A DNA stretch of 64,000 bases from CAVXGU01 sp963761615. GTDB taxonomy: Bacteria > Acidobacteriota > Vicinamibacteria > Vicinamibacterales > CAVVIG01. Under the pieces are notes generated by a model, which saw only the letters and a program-made list of their open reading frames with translations, was not told the DNA's origin and made no database searches. Below, piece after piece: positions 36,655-45,410 of the stretch (position 1 is the stretch's first letter; every line of letters starts with the position of its first letter). Position numbers and translations under genes: made by a program. The stretch is from NCBI GenBank assembly GCA_963761615.1, contig CAVXGU010000003.1, positions 2,418,001-2,482,000 of the forward strand. The letters are read 5' to 3'.

Positions 36655-37326
36655 TCAGTCGTTGGACGCGGAGCTGTCGTGCAGCACGACGGCCAGGAGC
36701 CCGTCGTGCACGTCGATCTCGCCGTTGTACTCGATAAAACCGAGTCTCCGGAACTTGTTCATGAAGAAGTTCACGCGCGATCGGGTCGTGCCCACCATTT
36801 GCGCGAGCACTTCCTGGGAGATCCTGGGCAGGACGCGGCGTGGTCCGTCCGGCTTGCCGTAACGCGCGAGCAGCAACAGGGTGCGGGCCAGCCGCTTCTC
36901 GCTCGCATTGAACAGCTGATCGACCAGGTCCTCTTCGAGGCGACCATTTCTGGTGAGCAGGTGCGCGATGAGCCGGTCTGACATCGCATGCTGCTCGTGC
37001 AACAGGCGGATCATCTCCGCTTTGGGGACGACGCGGATGCGGCTCGGGGCCAGCGCGACCGCCGTCGCGAGCCGGACGGGTTGACCGGCCAGCGCCCCCT
37101 CCCCGAGGAAATCGCCGCCGCCGAGCGTCCCGACGACCGCCTCTTTGCCGGAGGCCGAGAGCACCGACAGCTTCACGCTCCCCGATTGCACGAAGAAGAC
37201 GGCATCGGCCGGATCGCCCTGGGAGTAGACCGTCTCCCCGGCTGGATAGTCCACGATCTCGGCGGCGATGCCGCTCGTCTGGAGGAATGCCGCCGCGTCG
37301 AAGACGTCTGCCTTCCTGGGAGCCAT
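36655..37326 (-). CDS. Crp/Fnr-family transcriptional regulator
   Basis: 223 residues from ATG 37326 behind GAGGA. A cyclic-nucleotide-binding fold runs from ETVYSQGDPADAVFFVQSG to GDFLGEGALAGQPVRLATAVA; the second corresponds to the phosphate-binding cassette, with GEGAL and PVR in place of GE-RS. The winged HTH is ISQEVLAQMVGTTRSRVNFF. No Cys cluster of the Fnr type is present. The 198-base gap to the cold-shock gene holds its promoter region; I saw no convincing hexamers there. Confidence 0.88.
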   Translation of the reverse strand: MAPRKADVFDAAAFLQTSGIAAEIVDYPAGETVYSQGDPADAVFFVQSGSVKLSVLSASGKEAVVGTLGGGDFLGEGALAGQPVRLATAVALAPSRIRVVPKAEMIRLLHEQHAMSDRLIAHLLTRNGRLEEDLVDQLFNASEKRLARTLLLLARYGKPDGPRRVLPRISQEVLAQMVGTTRSRVNFFMNKFRRLGFIEYNGEIDVHDGLLAVVLHDSSASND

Positions 37327-37524
37327 CGGGATATTGTCCTCCAGGTCGGGCTCGCCCGGTCGGTTTCGACGCGTCGGCTGACGAAGTGGTCGGAACGGGC
37401 CGCCGGAGGGAGCGAGGTGGCCCCGGCGGCGTCGGCCGTCCGCCGCCAGGTAGCCCGCCCGCTGGCCTCGCCGGGCCTCACCGCACGGAGCCCCCGCCAT
37501 CCCCGTCCCCCGCGGACGCGTCCG

Positions 37525-37731
37525 TCAGGCGAGCCTGACGTTCTCTCCCCGGGGACCCTTCGGGCCCTGTCCGCGGTCGAACGTGACGGCCTGTCCCTCA
37601 CGAAGGTCGTCGAACGGAGTCTGGGCGCACGCCGAGTTGTGGAAGAAGTACTCGCTCCCGTCGCCCGCCAGGATGAAGCCGAAACCCTTGTCGCTCACGA
37701 GCCGTTTGATCGTGCCAGTCATCGATGTCAT
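37525..37731 (-). CDS. cold-shock domain protein
   Basis: 68 residues from ATG 37731 with AAGGAG upstream. A single cold-shock domain binds single-stranded RNA/DNA. RNP1 is KGFGFI (about 17-22) and RNP2 is YFFHNSA, slightly altered from the usual VFVHFSA. The stop codon lies inside a hairpin CGTCAGG/CCTGACG (37523-37540) that could serve as an imperfect terminator. It follows the next gene upstream by 20 bases and is probably co-transcribed with it. Confidence 0.9.
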   Translation of the reverse strand: MTSMTGTIKRLVSDKGFGFILAGDGSEYFFHNSACAQTPFDDLREGQAVTFDRGQGPKGPRGENVRLA

Positions 37732-37751
37732 GGAAACTCCTTGAAGTGAAA

Positions 37752-38258
37752 CTAGCGCACACGTCCGGTGAACACCGGCATCAGCAGATACTCGGACAGC
37801 GCATCCGCACTGGCAAAGACCCGGCCGCTCTCCGGTGATTTGAATTGCAGCGTTTCTGCCCCGTCTCCGGCGAACACCAGATCGAAGTGACTTTCGCGCG
37901 GAGGCATGCCGTCGAGCGTCGTGAACCGGTAGTGGCACGTCACGGTCGCCGACTCCAGATTCGGCGCCGCCGTCAGGGTGACGGCCGGAGACGCCGGCTT
38001 GCGCACCGTGAACCCGCCGGTCGCCTCCGTGGTGTCCACGACGATGTCGCGGGAGCGGTCTCCCTCGAACTCCCGTCGGAAGGTGTCCACGTCGCGCGTC
38101 ACCGTCGCTCGCAAGTCGTCGATCAGACGACGACCACCCAGGCGGATGAGATCGGCTTTCCTGGCGACACGATTCTCCTCATGGAGGCGGAGCGCGTCCC
38201 GCCTCCGCTCGTCGTCGGCCAACTGCTTGATCCAGTCCGTCCCGCTCGCTGTCGCCAT
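37752..38258 (-). CDS. hypothetical protein, likely co-transcribed with the cold-shock gene
   Basis: 168 residues from ATG 38258 behind a strong AGGAGG. The N-terminal 65 residues are charged and helical (DWIKQLADDERRRDALRLHE). The rest is beta-rich and ends LSEYLLMPVFTGRVR. No signal peptide, Cys pair or catalytic motif is visible. I do not recognise the family. Confidence 0.65.
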   Translation of the reverse strand: MATASGTDWIKQLADDERRRDALRLHEENRVARKADLIRLGGRRLIDDLRATVTRDVDTFRREFEGDRSRDIVVDTTEATGGFTVRKPASPAVTLTAAPNLESATVTCHYRFTTLDGMPPRESHFDLVFAGDGAETLQFKSPESGRVFASADALSEYLLMPVFTGRVR

Positions 38259-38607
38259 GTGGGTCCTCCTCGTGATCCGCGACCGAACAGCCATCGATCT
38301 GCGGATCGACTCCTTCCCGCCGCCGGGACTCGTTCCACCATGAGTCTTGCCCTCATCCCGGGAGAGAGCCGACAGATGGCCAGGATCGCGCCCTCAAAAC
38401 GGGCGGCGCCTGTGTTCAATTCTGGGCGTGAGCCGTACGATCGCACTCGACGCGGAACCAAAAGTGGGCCGGTCGGCGCGCATCGGTCGGAAGGATGCGG
38501 AGCTCGAACGCTGGCGGGCTCAGGTCTGGATGGTCCAATTCAGTATACGCGATCGCCGGCCCTCGCGACCGAGTCCGAGTAGAATGAGGCGAGTTCCCGC
38601 GATTCCG

Positions 38608-38808
38608 ATGGCCAAAAAGACCCCTGCCACTGATCCGCTGGTCGCGCTTCGTCACTTGCGCGAGCTGATTGCGGCACTGGACCGCCGCGTTCCCCATGTC
38701 GAGCGTCTCGGTGAAGCCGCCATCGCCCGTGACGCCGCCGCCTTGAGAAAGACGGCTCTGCGACGGATGGCCCTGCTCGAGCGCCGGCTTCGAAACCGCT
38801 CACGCTGA
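38608..38808 (+). CDS. small helical protein of unknown function
   Basis: 66 residues from ATG 38608 (ATG 38584 is also in frame). It is a two-helix-like, Arg/Leu/Ala-rich peptide (VALRHLRELIAALDRRV, ALRKTALRRMALLERRL), lacking Cys. A TAGAAT hexamer at 38580-38585 could be its -10. A coiled-coil or nucleic-acid binder is possible, but nothing specific can be said. Confidence 0.4.
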   Translation: MAKKTPATDPLVALRHLRELIAALDRRVPHVERLGEAAIARDAAALRKTALRRMALLERRLRNRSR

Positions 38809-38915
38809 GATGCGACCCCTCCGTCGACGGCGGCGCAGCTCACCGCGCCTTCGGGGATGGTCGTGTGCGTCACTTTCGGGCCGATGCGCCGCGGGGACGT
38901 GAGACACTGGAGAAT

Positions 38916-39998
38916 GTGAGCACCGGCACGCGTCCTGGGCAGGCTCCGGCCAGGCTGAGCGCAGCCGTGGGCGCCGCCCTGTGGATCGCCGTCGCCGTTC
39001 TCGGCGCGCAGACGGGCTCGGGCACGCACGCGCTGTTGACGCAGACGCTGGGCTTCTCGGCCGCCGACCTGCGCGCCCTCGATGAGGGCTCGGCGGTGGT
39101 TCGGGGCCTCAGCACACCGGTGCGAGAGGAGCTCGCGAACGTCGCAGCCGTCTACGTTCATGCGACCCCGGAGCGCTTCCTCGAGCGATTTCGGGACATC
39201 GTGAACTTCGAACGGGGACCCGGCATCCCCCAAATCGGACGGTTCAGCGACCCGCCGCGACTCGACGATCTGGCGGCCCTGACGCTGCCGGCGCCCGATG
39301 TCGAGGCGCTGCGATCCTGCCGCCCCGGCGACTGCGACGTGAAGCTCTCCAAGGCCGCGATGAGCCGATTCAGGAACGACGTGGACTGGGCCTCCCCGGA
39401 CGCGGCGCAGGAGGCCACCGCGATCACTCGCGAAATGCTCCTCGATCTGGTCCGCGCGTATCAGCGGGACGGCAACGCGGCCCTTGGATCCTACGAAGAC
39501 GGCAGCCAGCCGCGGTCGGTGGGCGGCGAGTTCCGTGCGCTCCTGGCCAGCGACGTTCCCATGCCGGCGCACGTGCCCGCGCTGCTCAAGTATCTGGACG
39601 AGTACCCCAGCGGCCGTCCCCAGAACGTCGAGGACTTCTTTTACTGGACCGTCGTCGATTTCGGCCTCAAACAGACCATTCGCGTCAATCACGTGATGAT
39701 CTACTGCCCGGACGAGAGCCCGCAGTCGCCCGTGTCGTACGTGATCGCGATCAAGCAGCTCTACGCCAGTCACTACTTCTTCACGACGCTCGAGCTGCGC
39801 TTTCTCATCCATGATGACCACGCCGACGGAGACCGTCTCGCCCTGGTCTCGATCACGCGATCGCGCAACGACGGCATGACCGGCTTCAAGGGCCTGTTCC
39901 TGCGGCCAATCATCGCCAGGCGCTCGCGCGACGGAGTGCGCGTCTACCTGGAGCACGTGAAACAGCAGGTCGAGCACCAGCCGGCCGCCGCCTTCTGA
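38916..39998 (+). CDS. secreted protein of unknown function
   Basis: 360 residues from GTG 38916, preceded by GGAG. A signal peptide (LSAAVGAALWIAVAVLGAQT) leads to a mature globular protein without transmembrane segments. Motifs are VEDFFYWTVVDFGLKQTIRVNHVMIY and HYFFTTLELRFLIHDD in the second half (each described by its ends only: VEDFF...HVMIY, HYFFT...LIHDD). A Cys pair SCRPGDC lies near residue 130. I do not recognise the family. Confidence 0.65.
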   Translation: MSTGTRPGQAPARLSAAVGAALWIAVAVLGAQTGSGTHALLTQTLGFSAADLRALDEGSAVVRGLSTPVREELANVAAVYVHATPERFLERFRDIVNFERGPGIPQIGRFSDPPRLDDLAALTLPAPDVEALRSCRPGDCDVKLSKAAMSRFRNDVDWASPDAAQEATAITREMLLDLVRAYQRDGNAALGSYEDGSQPRSVGGEFRALLASDVPMPAHVPALLKYLDEYPSGRPQNVEDFFYWTVVDFGLKQTIRVNHVMIYCPDESPQSPVSYVIAIKQLYASHYFFTTLELRFLIHDDHADGDRLALVSITRSRNDGMTGFKGLFLRPIIARRSRDGVRVYLEHVKQQVEHQPAAAF

Positions 39999-40061
39999 CA
40001 CCTCCCGCCCGCAACGGCCCCGCTGTGCCGTTCTGTACAGCCGACCGACGCCCTCGCCGGT

Positions 40062-40110
40062 ATGCTGGCTTTCGGTGATCTCCGTCGCACACCACGTGCG
40101 TCACCAGCAT
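40062..40110. promoter_or_regulatory. interrupted 15-bp inverted repeat upstream of the next gene
   Basis: ATGCT (40062-40066), GGTGA (40074-40078) and CGCAC (40086-40090) pair with GTGCG (40096-40100), TCACC (40101-40105) and AGCAT (40106-40110). The right arm is continuous; the left arm has two exactly 7-base interruptions. A TATGCT hexamer at 40061 could be a -10, which would make this a promoter-operator or 5' leader structure for the gene starting at 40127. Confidence 0.4.
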
Positions 40111-40126
40111 TCGAAAGGACAGTCCC

Positions 40127-40822
40127 ATGACCCTCGCACATCGTCTCGCCCTTGCCGCGCTCGGCATCGCCCTGTCGGCGCCTACGGTCGCTGCCCAGGA
40201 TCTCTCGGCATATCGAAGCGTTCGGCTCGGCACGAGCATCGCGACGGTCTCGGCACAGGGCGGCGCAGGCAGCTCGGCTCCGTCGCTGGTACAGCAGCGC
40301 CCCGCCCTGATCAAGGAGCTCGTCTGGATGCCGAGCGCCGCCGGCGCCGGCGGGGCGCTCGAAGGAGCGCCTGTTCAGGACATCGTCTTCACCTTCTACG
40401 ACGACAAGCTCTTTCGCATCGTTGCCACGTACGACCGGGCGAAGATCGCCGGACTGACGGACGACGATCTGATCAACAGCATGACGGCGCAGTATGGAAC
40501 CGCGACGGTCCCCTTGCCGGCCGTCACGAGCGCACGCCTGTCGCAGGCGTTTCGCGACACCACCGACCGGGTCCTCGCGCGGTGGGAAGACGCGCAGTAC
40601 TCGGTGAACCTGGTCCGATCGACATACGGCGCCGCAGTCAGCCTGGTGATGTTCTCGAAGCCGCTGGACCAGCTGGCGAGAGCGGCCCTGATCGAGGCTG
40701 CCCGGCTGGACACGCTGGAGGCGCCGGCACGGGAAGCCGCGCGGCAGCAGCAGCAGAACTCCGACGTCCGCGCCGAACAAGACAAGGCCCGGCTGGTCAA
40801 CCAGCCGACATTCCGTCCGTAG
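40127..40822 (+). CDS. secreted protein of unknown function
   Basis: 231 residues from ATG 40127 behind AAAGGA. A clear signal peptide ends SAPTVAAQD. The mature protein has LSAYRSVRLGTSIATV near its start, a small domain with DIVFTFYDDKLFRIVATYDR, and a Gln/Glu-rich helical C-terminus. The first part resembles small periplasmic proteins that measure substrate-like ligands, but no family is certain. Confidence 0.6.
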   Translation: MTLAHRLALAALGIALSAPTVAAQDLSAYRSVRLGTSIATVSAQGGAGSSAPSLVQQRPALIKELVWMPSAAGAGGALEGAPVQDIVFTFYDDKLFRIVATYDRAKIAGLTDDDLINSMTAQYGTATVPLPAVTSARLSQAFRDTTDRVLARWEDAQYSVNLVRSTYGAAVSLVMFSKPLDQLARAALIEAARLDTLEAPAREAARQQQQNSDVRAEQDKARLVNQPTFRP

Positions 40823-40925
40823 AGAAACCGGAAGGGCGGCTCACCGTCATCGTGGCCGCCGGTGTCGCGATGACGGTCGCAGTGCCCCAGACCCTCCGGG
40901 TCGGTCCGCCGGCTGGGCTGCCGGC

Positions 40926-41207
40926 CTAATGGGCGGTCGTGCGCAGGGGTTTCAGTGCCAGGACCAATGCCTGCTGACGAGCGGCACGTTGGGGCTGGGG
41001 AACCAGCTCAACCGAGAACGACAACGGGCCCAGCCGATCCATCCTCGACTCGTTCAGGAGCTGGTAGAGGCTTCCCCGGACATCGTCGCTCTCGCCAACG
41101 TAGACGTATCCCCTGGGGCCGTAGATGGTGAACAGTCCGGAAGCGTTCGGCGCTCCATGAACTCCACCATAGGTGAACGCATAGCTTGCAAAATCCTCAC
41201 TCGCCAT
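40926..41207 (-). CDS. GIY-YIG-like single-domain protein
   Basis: 93 residues from ATG 41207 behind GGAGAG. Residues 24-26 GLF, 36-38 YVG and R44 occupy the positions of the GIY, YIG and catalytic Arg of GIY-YIG nuclease domains (SGLFTIYGPRGYVYVGESDD). The spacing of nine residues between the motifs fits. Both hallmark triplets are conservative variants, and the domain ends before a metal-binding Glu can be placed with certainty. It could be an active nuclease or a degenerate derivative. Confidence 0.55.
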   Translation of the reverse strand: MASEDFASYAFTYGGVHGAPNASGLFTIYGPRGYVYVGESDDVRGSLYQLLNESRMDRLGPLSFSVELVPQPQRAARQQALVLALKPLRTTAH

Positions 41208-41369
41208 TTCACACTCTCCACTTCCCGCCTTGCATCGCGTGTCATGCATAAGGTGATCCTTCGCATGGCCCAACGAATCGCGCAATTCAGCAGGTGACGC
41301 GCCCGCCGCTCCGGGAAGTCGGCACGTTCCGGCTCGGGCCTGCTGGAATCCCACCAGCCATCCGCCCGG

Positions 41370-41817
41370 CTACTCGGCCCTGAGCGCCTCTGCCGGCTCC
41401 ACCCTCGCCGCCCGCGTGGCGGGAATCGTCGCCGCGATCAACGTGGCGAACACGAGCAGCACGGGGGCGGCCGCCAGCAGGATCGGATCCCACGGCGTGA
41501 CGTCGAACAACTGACGGGCCATCAACAGCCCTGCGCCGATCGCCGCCGGGACCCCCAACGCGATGCCCGCGCTAGTGCGACCAGACTTCCCGGCCTTGCA
41601 GCTCCAGGTCGTCGAACGTGGTGCTCTGCGCTTCGGCGAGGAAGTACATGGGCACGGCGGGCGTCGGCGCCTGCGACGGAACGTAGCGGACATCCGCGGC
41701 GACGCCGGCCACCTCGTAGGCCCCATCGTTCTTTCTCGGCGCGGGGCCGAAATGCCGCCCGATCGGGTTCTCGACGATCTTCCCTTCCATGGCCTTCTCG
41801 ACGTCGGCGCGCGGAGC
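41370..41817 (-). pseudogene. remnant of an ADOP/MacB-type permease gene
   Basis: Two pieces in different frames resemble one permease. The upstream piece (about 41817-41572) reads KIVENPIGRHFG and YEVAGVAADVRYVPSQAP, typical of the periplasmic domain of duplicated orphan permeases. The downstream piece (about 41580-41370) holds the last two helices and the usual end IPATRAARVEPAEALRAE. The roughly 250 residues that should lie between them are missing, and so is the first half. It is a deleted, frameshifted relic at the end of the reductase operon. Confidence 0.7.
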
Positions 41818-41878
41818 CTGAACGCAGGTCCGGCGCGGAGTCCCGCTCCGCGCGCCGGTCCAGACGGAACCCATCAGC

Positions 41879-42493
41879 TCACCGCAACGGTTCATTCTCT
41901 CCCTCGACGCTGGCGGCTTCGGCGGCAGTCATGCCGCGACCAGCAAACAACGCCGCCGCCCGCGCCAGCTCATGGCCCAGCGCACGGAGTTGCTGCTCGA
42001 CCCGCTTGTCCAGCACTTGGCCGTCCTTAAAGACGCGCCACGCTTCGGGGATGGGCAGGACGAGCGGCACGGCCCAGCCGCGCAGCGCGCGGACGGCGAA
42101 TTCCATCGTGTTCACGGCCTGCAGTCCATGCGTGCCACCGGCCGTGCTGATCAGGCCGATCACCTTGTCGGTCAGGTAGGGCGGGGTCCGATCGCTCAGG
42201 AGCTGCAGCCAGTCGATGGCGTTCTTGAAGGCGCCACTGACCGTCCCGTGATACAGCGGACTGCTCCACATCAGGCCCTGTGCGGTGTAGATCTCGTCGC
42301 ACAGCTCCCGGGCCGCCGCCGGCACGTCCTCAGCGCCCGGGACATATAGGGGAAGGTTCAGCTGGCGCAAATCGAACAGCCGCACGTCGGCGCCGAACTC
42401 ACGGGCGCCATCCAGCGCGACCTTCAGCGCCGTCAGACTGGAAGAATTGGCCGCCAGCGACCCGCCCAAGCCGACGATCTTCACGACGCCCAT
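41879..42493 (-). CDS. NADPH-dependent FMN reductase-family flavoprotein
   Basis: 204 residues from ATG 42493 with GGAGG upstream. The flavodoxin-like fold shows VGLGGSLAANSSSLTAL (FMN phosphate loop), SPLYHGTVSGAFKNAIDWL (flavin-contact loop) and STAGGTHGLQAVNTM. These place it with SsuE/ArsH/azoreductase-type enzymes that reduce FMN or quinones with NADPH. The gene lies 17 bases after the reductase gene upstream and probably shares its message, so electron transfer between the two is conceivable. Confidence 0.88.
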   Translation of the reverse strand: MGVVKIVGLGGSLAANSSSLTALKVALDGAREFGADVRLFDLRQLNLPLYVPGAEDVPAAARELCDEIYTAQGLMWSSPLYHGTVSGAFKNAIDWLQLLSDRTPPYLTDKVIGLISTAGGTHGLQAVNTMEFAVRALRGWAVPLVLPIPEAWRVFKDGQVLDKRVEQQLRALGHELARAAALFAGRGMTAAEAASVEGENEPLR

Positions 42494-42510
42494 GCGGACC
42501 TCCGTCTTCC

Positions 42511-44217
42511 CTACTGATGGAGCACCTGGTGCACGAAGGCGACGGCGATCGACCCTTCGCCCACGGCCGATGCGACGCGTTTGACGTTGCCGGAGCGCAC
42601 GTCTCCGACCGCAAACACACCGGGCCGGCTTGTCTCGAGGAGGAACGGTGGCCGCGCCAGCGGCCAGTTCGCCCCCGCGAGGTCGTCTGGCGAGAGATCC
42701 GCTCCCGTCTTCACGAACCGCTTTTCGTCCACGACGACGCATCCGTCCAACCAGCCGGTATTGGGAAGCGCGCCCGCCATGACGAAGACGTGACCGATGT
42801 CGTGGCTCTCGATCGCGCCGGTGTCGTGGTGGCGCCACTGGATGCGTTCGAGACGTCCGTTCCCTTCCAGTGCGACGAGCTCGGTGCGCGTCCGCAGCAC
42901 GACGGCCGGATCCTCCTCGATGCGGCGGATCAGGTACCGCGACATCGTGTCTGCCAGGCCGTGGCCGCGCACCAGCAGGTGGACCCGGCGTGCCGTCGCG
43001 GACAGGAACACGGCGGCCTGCCCGGCGGAATTCCCGCCGCCGATGACGACGACGTCCTCCCCGACGCACAGCTGGGCCTCCATCGGCGTCGCACCGTAAT
43101 AAACGCCGGCTCCCTCGAACTTCGCAAGATTGTCGATCGCCGGCTTTCGGTACTCGGCCCCGCTGGCAATGATCACCGCGCGCGCCTCGATTCGCGGGCC
43201 GCCGTCGATCTCCACCAGGTACCGCTGACCGTCGCACGACAGCCGCGTCGCCCCCTTCGCCACCAGGACCCGTGCGCCGAACTTCAGCGCCTGCGCGTGC
43301 GCCCGGCCAGTGAGGTCCAGCCCGGAAATCCCGGTCGGAAAGCCAAGGTAATTCTCGATACGCGAACTGGAACCGGCCTGGCCACCCGGCATGTTCGATT
43401 CGAGTACGAGCACGTCCAGGCCTTCCGACGCGCCGTAGACGGCGGCGGCGAGTCCGGCGGGCCCGGCGCCGACGATGAGCAGGTCGCTGACGCGGTCCGT
43501 GTCGATCTCGTCGTTGAACCCCAGGCAGTCGGCGACCTGTGCATTCGTCGGATGTCGCAGGACAGTCCGCCCGCGGCAGATCACGACCGGAACATCCGCG
43601 ACGCCGACCTGAAAGCGATCGAGCAGGTCCTGCGCGTCGCGATCGCGGTCGAGATCGACGTAGTGGAAGGGATGGCCGTTCCGCGCCAGGAATTCCTTCA
43701 CGCGAAGGGTTCCCGCGCTGTGACTGGAGCCGAGCACGACGACGTCGCCCAGGTCGCGCGAAATCAGCCTGAGCCGGCGCAGGATGAACGCCCGCATCAG
43801 GACCTCGCTCAGCTCCGCGTCCGTCTGGATGAGCGCGAGCAGCTGCTCGCGATCGAGCTGGATCACCTCGCCTGGCTCGCTCATGCGCAGGCGGGCCACC
43901 GCGCGACGGCCGCTGATCATGTTGCTCTCGCCTGAGAACTGGCCGGCGCGATGGCTGACGATCAGCGTCTCCCCGTTCTCGCCGGGCCGCAGCGCCTGGA
44001 TCTCACCGCTCACGACGACAAAGAAGGGCGCTGCCTTGTCGCCCGCGTCGGCCAGCACCTCGCCCCGCGCGGTCGTTCGCCGGCGTCCGCGCGCGGCGAT
44101 CCTGGACACCTGTTGCGGCGTGAGGGTTGGGAAGGCGCGGGCCGATTCCCCGCTGGCGAGCGGGGGCGTCGAATCGGAGCCGACCGTGTCCGTTGAACGC
44201 CTCGAGTCCTTCACCAT
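42511..44217 (-). CDS. cNMP-binding/thioredoxin-fold/FAD pyridine-nucleotide oxidoreductase lacking CxxC
   Basis: 568 residues from ATG 44217; TTG 44262 would add 15. Residues about 30-150 are a cyclic-nucleotide-binding-like domain (FFVVVSGEIQALRPG, GQFSGESNMISGRRAVARLR). A glutaredoxin/thioredoxin-like domain follows (VVVLGSSHSAGTLRVKEF, ADVPVVICRG), then a thioredoxin-reductase-type module with FAD motif LLIVGAGPAGLAAAVYG, NAD(P) motif VVVIGGGNSAGQAA and VFAVGDVRSG near the end. Both places where a redox CxxC would stand (SSHS and YYGATPME) lack cysteines. The family is known from many soil bacteria; its substrate is not established here. Confidence 0.82.
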   Translation of the reverse strand: MVKDSRRSTDTVGSDSTPPLASGESARAFPTLTPQQVSRIAARGRRRTTARGEVLADAGDKAAPFFVVVSGEIQALRPGENGETLIVSHRAGQFSGESNMISGRRAVARLRMSEPGEVIQLDREQLLALIQTDAELSEVLMRAFILRRLRLISRDLGDVVVLGSSHSAGTLRVKEFLARNGHPFHYVDLDRDRDAQDLLDRFQVGVADVPVVICRGRTVLRHPTNAQVADCLGFNDEIDTDRVSDLLIVGAGPAGLAAAVYGASEGLDVLVLESNMPGGQAGSSSRIENYLGFPTGISGLDLTGRAHAQALKFGARVLVAKGATRLSCDGQRYLVEIDGGPRIEARAVIIASGAEYRKPAIDNLAKFEGAGVYYGATPMEAQLCVGEDVVVIGGGNSAGQAAVFLSATARRVHLLVRGHGLADTMSRYLIRRIEEDPAVVLRTRTELVALEGNGRLERIQWRHHDTGAIESHDIGHVFVMAGALPNTGWLDGCVVVDEKRFVKTGADLSPDDLAGANWPLARPPFLLETSRPGVFAVGDVRSGNVKRVASAVGEGSIAVAFVHQVLHQ

Positions 44218-44266
44218 GAACGAATCGACGCCGAGACAATCGGCACCAAGACGAGGGAGCAACTCT

Positions 44267-45163
44267 TCATCGCCGCACCTCGCCCTTCCGCGTGGGGCTC
44301 ACCCGGAGAGAGCCGAGAAAGCCGTCAACGAGAGCGGCGATTTCGGCGGCGGCGGTGTCCAGGGCGAAATGCCCCGCCTCGAGCACATGCACCGCGGCCG
44401 CCGGGACGTCGCGCTGATACGCGTACGGCTCGGACGGATCGAACGACAGATCGTATTTGCCCCACACCACGAGCAGACGCGGCTGCGCCTCGCGCATCCA
44501 GCGTTGCCACGTCGGATAGGCCTCCACGTTGGTGCGGTAGTCATAGAAGAGGTCGGCCTGAATGTGCGCCTGGCCGGGCTGACTGAGAAACGCGAACTCG
44601 TCGGTCCACAGATCCGGGTCGTAGCGTTCGACGTTCGGGTCGCTTCCGACATGACGCGTTCGCGTCGCTTCCAAGGAGAGGAGGTTGGCACGCAGAGCCG
44701 TCTCGTGCGCCGCGCGGTCTGCCCAGAAGGCGCGCCGTGTCGTCCAGTTCGCTCCGAGCCCCTCGTTATGGGCTACGGCGTCCTGGACGATCATCCCCTC
44801 AACGCGTTCCGGGTGCGCCAGCGCCATCCGAAATCCCACCGGACCACCGTAGTCCTGCATGTAGAGCGTGTAGCCCTGGAGGCCGCGTGCCTCTGTGAAT
44901 CGGCTGACGATCTCGGCATACCGGTCGAACGTGTATGGGAAGATGCCGGGGTCCGGCCAGTCGCTGTGCCCGAAACCGGGATAGTCCGGCGCGACGAGAT
45001 GATAGCGGTCTGACAGCCTGGCGAAGAGCGGCTCGAACATGCGTGACGACGAAGGGAGTCCGTGCAGGAGCAGCAGGGTGGGTGCGTCCTCCCGCCCCGC
45101 TTCGCGATAGAAGATCGAGAGTCCGTCGACGCGAACCGTACGATAGACGGTGCGACAGTTCAT
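44267..45163 (-). CDS. alpha/beta hydrolase of the haloalkane dehalogenase/epoxide hydrolase type
   Basis: 298 residues from ATG 45163 with GAGGAGG upstream. The oxyanion motif is LLHGLPSSS (33-41). The nucleophile elbow is LYMQDYGGPVGF, so the nucleophile is Asp104 as in dehalogenases and epoxide hydrolases rather than Ser. The acid lies in VVWGKYDLSFDPSE and the histidine in LEAGHFALDT. No halide-binding Trp next to the nucleophile (it is Tyr), so epoxide hydrolase or a related activity is more likely. It is the first gene of the minus-strand unit that includes the FAD and FMN reductases. Confidence 0.82.
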   Translation of the reverse strand: MNCRTVYRTVRVDGLSIFYREAGREDAPTLLLLHGLPSSSRMFEPLFARLSDRYHLVAPDYPGFGHSDWPDPGIFPYTFDRYAEIVSRFTEARGLQGYTLYMQDYGGPVGFRMALAHPERVEGMIVQDAVAHNEGLGANWTTRRAFWADRAAHETALRANLLSLEATRTRHVGSDPNVERYDPDLWTDEFAFLSQPGQAHIQADLFYDYRTNVEAYPTWQRWMREAQPRLLVVWGKYDLSFDPSEPYAYQRDVPAAAVHVLEAGHFALDTAAAEIAALVDGFLGSLRVSPTRKGEVRR

Positions 45164-45214
45164 GCCACCTCCTCGACTGCATGAAAGCAGCCTCGCGCCC
45201 GCAGATCCATCAGA

Positions 45215-45238
45215 CCAAGGTATCGACGAACACCTTGG
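45215..45238. promoter_or_regulatory. CCAAGGT-N10-ACCTTGG palindrome between divergent genes
   Basis: A perfect 7-bp inverted repeat with a 10-base spacer lies in the 247-base gap between the hydrolase gene (minus) and the MEDS gene (plus). It contains the ACCAAGGT core seen upstream of three other signalling genes in the window. The rest of the gap shows no repeat and no strong promoter; TACCCT at 45357 could be a -10 for the plus-strand gene. Confidence 0.5.
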
Positions 45239-45410
45239 CATGGGTCGCGTGCGGAGAAGTCGTCGACCGGGGCCGGCGCGCTTCGCGCCAGCAGCCCCGT
45301 TCGATGGCCCTTGCCGTGACATCGAGTGACAAGGCCCGCAGGCGATCGGCATGCGCTACCCTATTCGAACCGGCCCCGTTTGGGCGACAAGGCGCGGAGA
45401 GGCTGGCACC

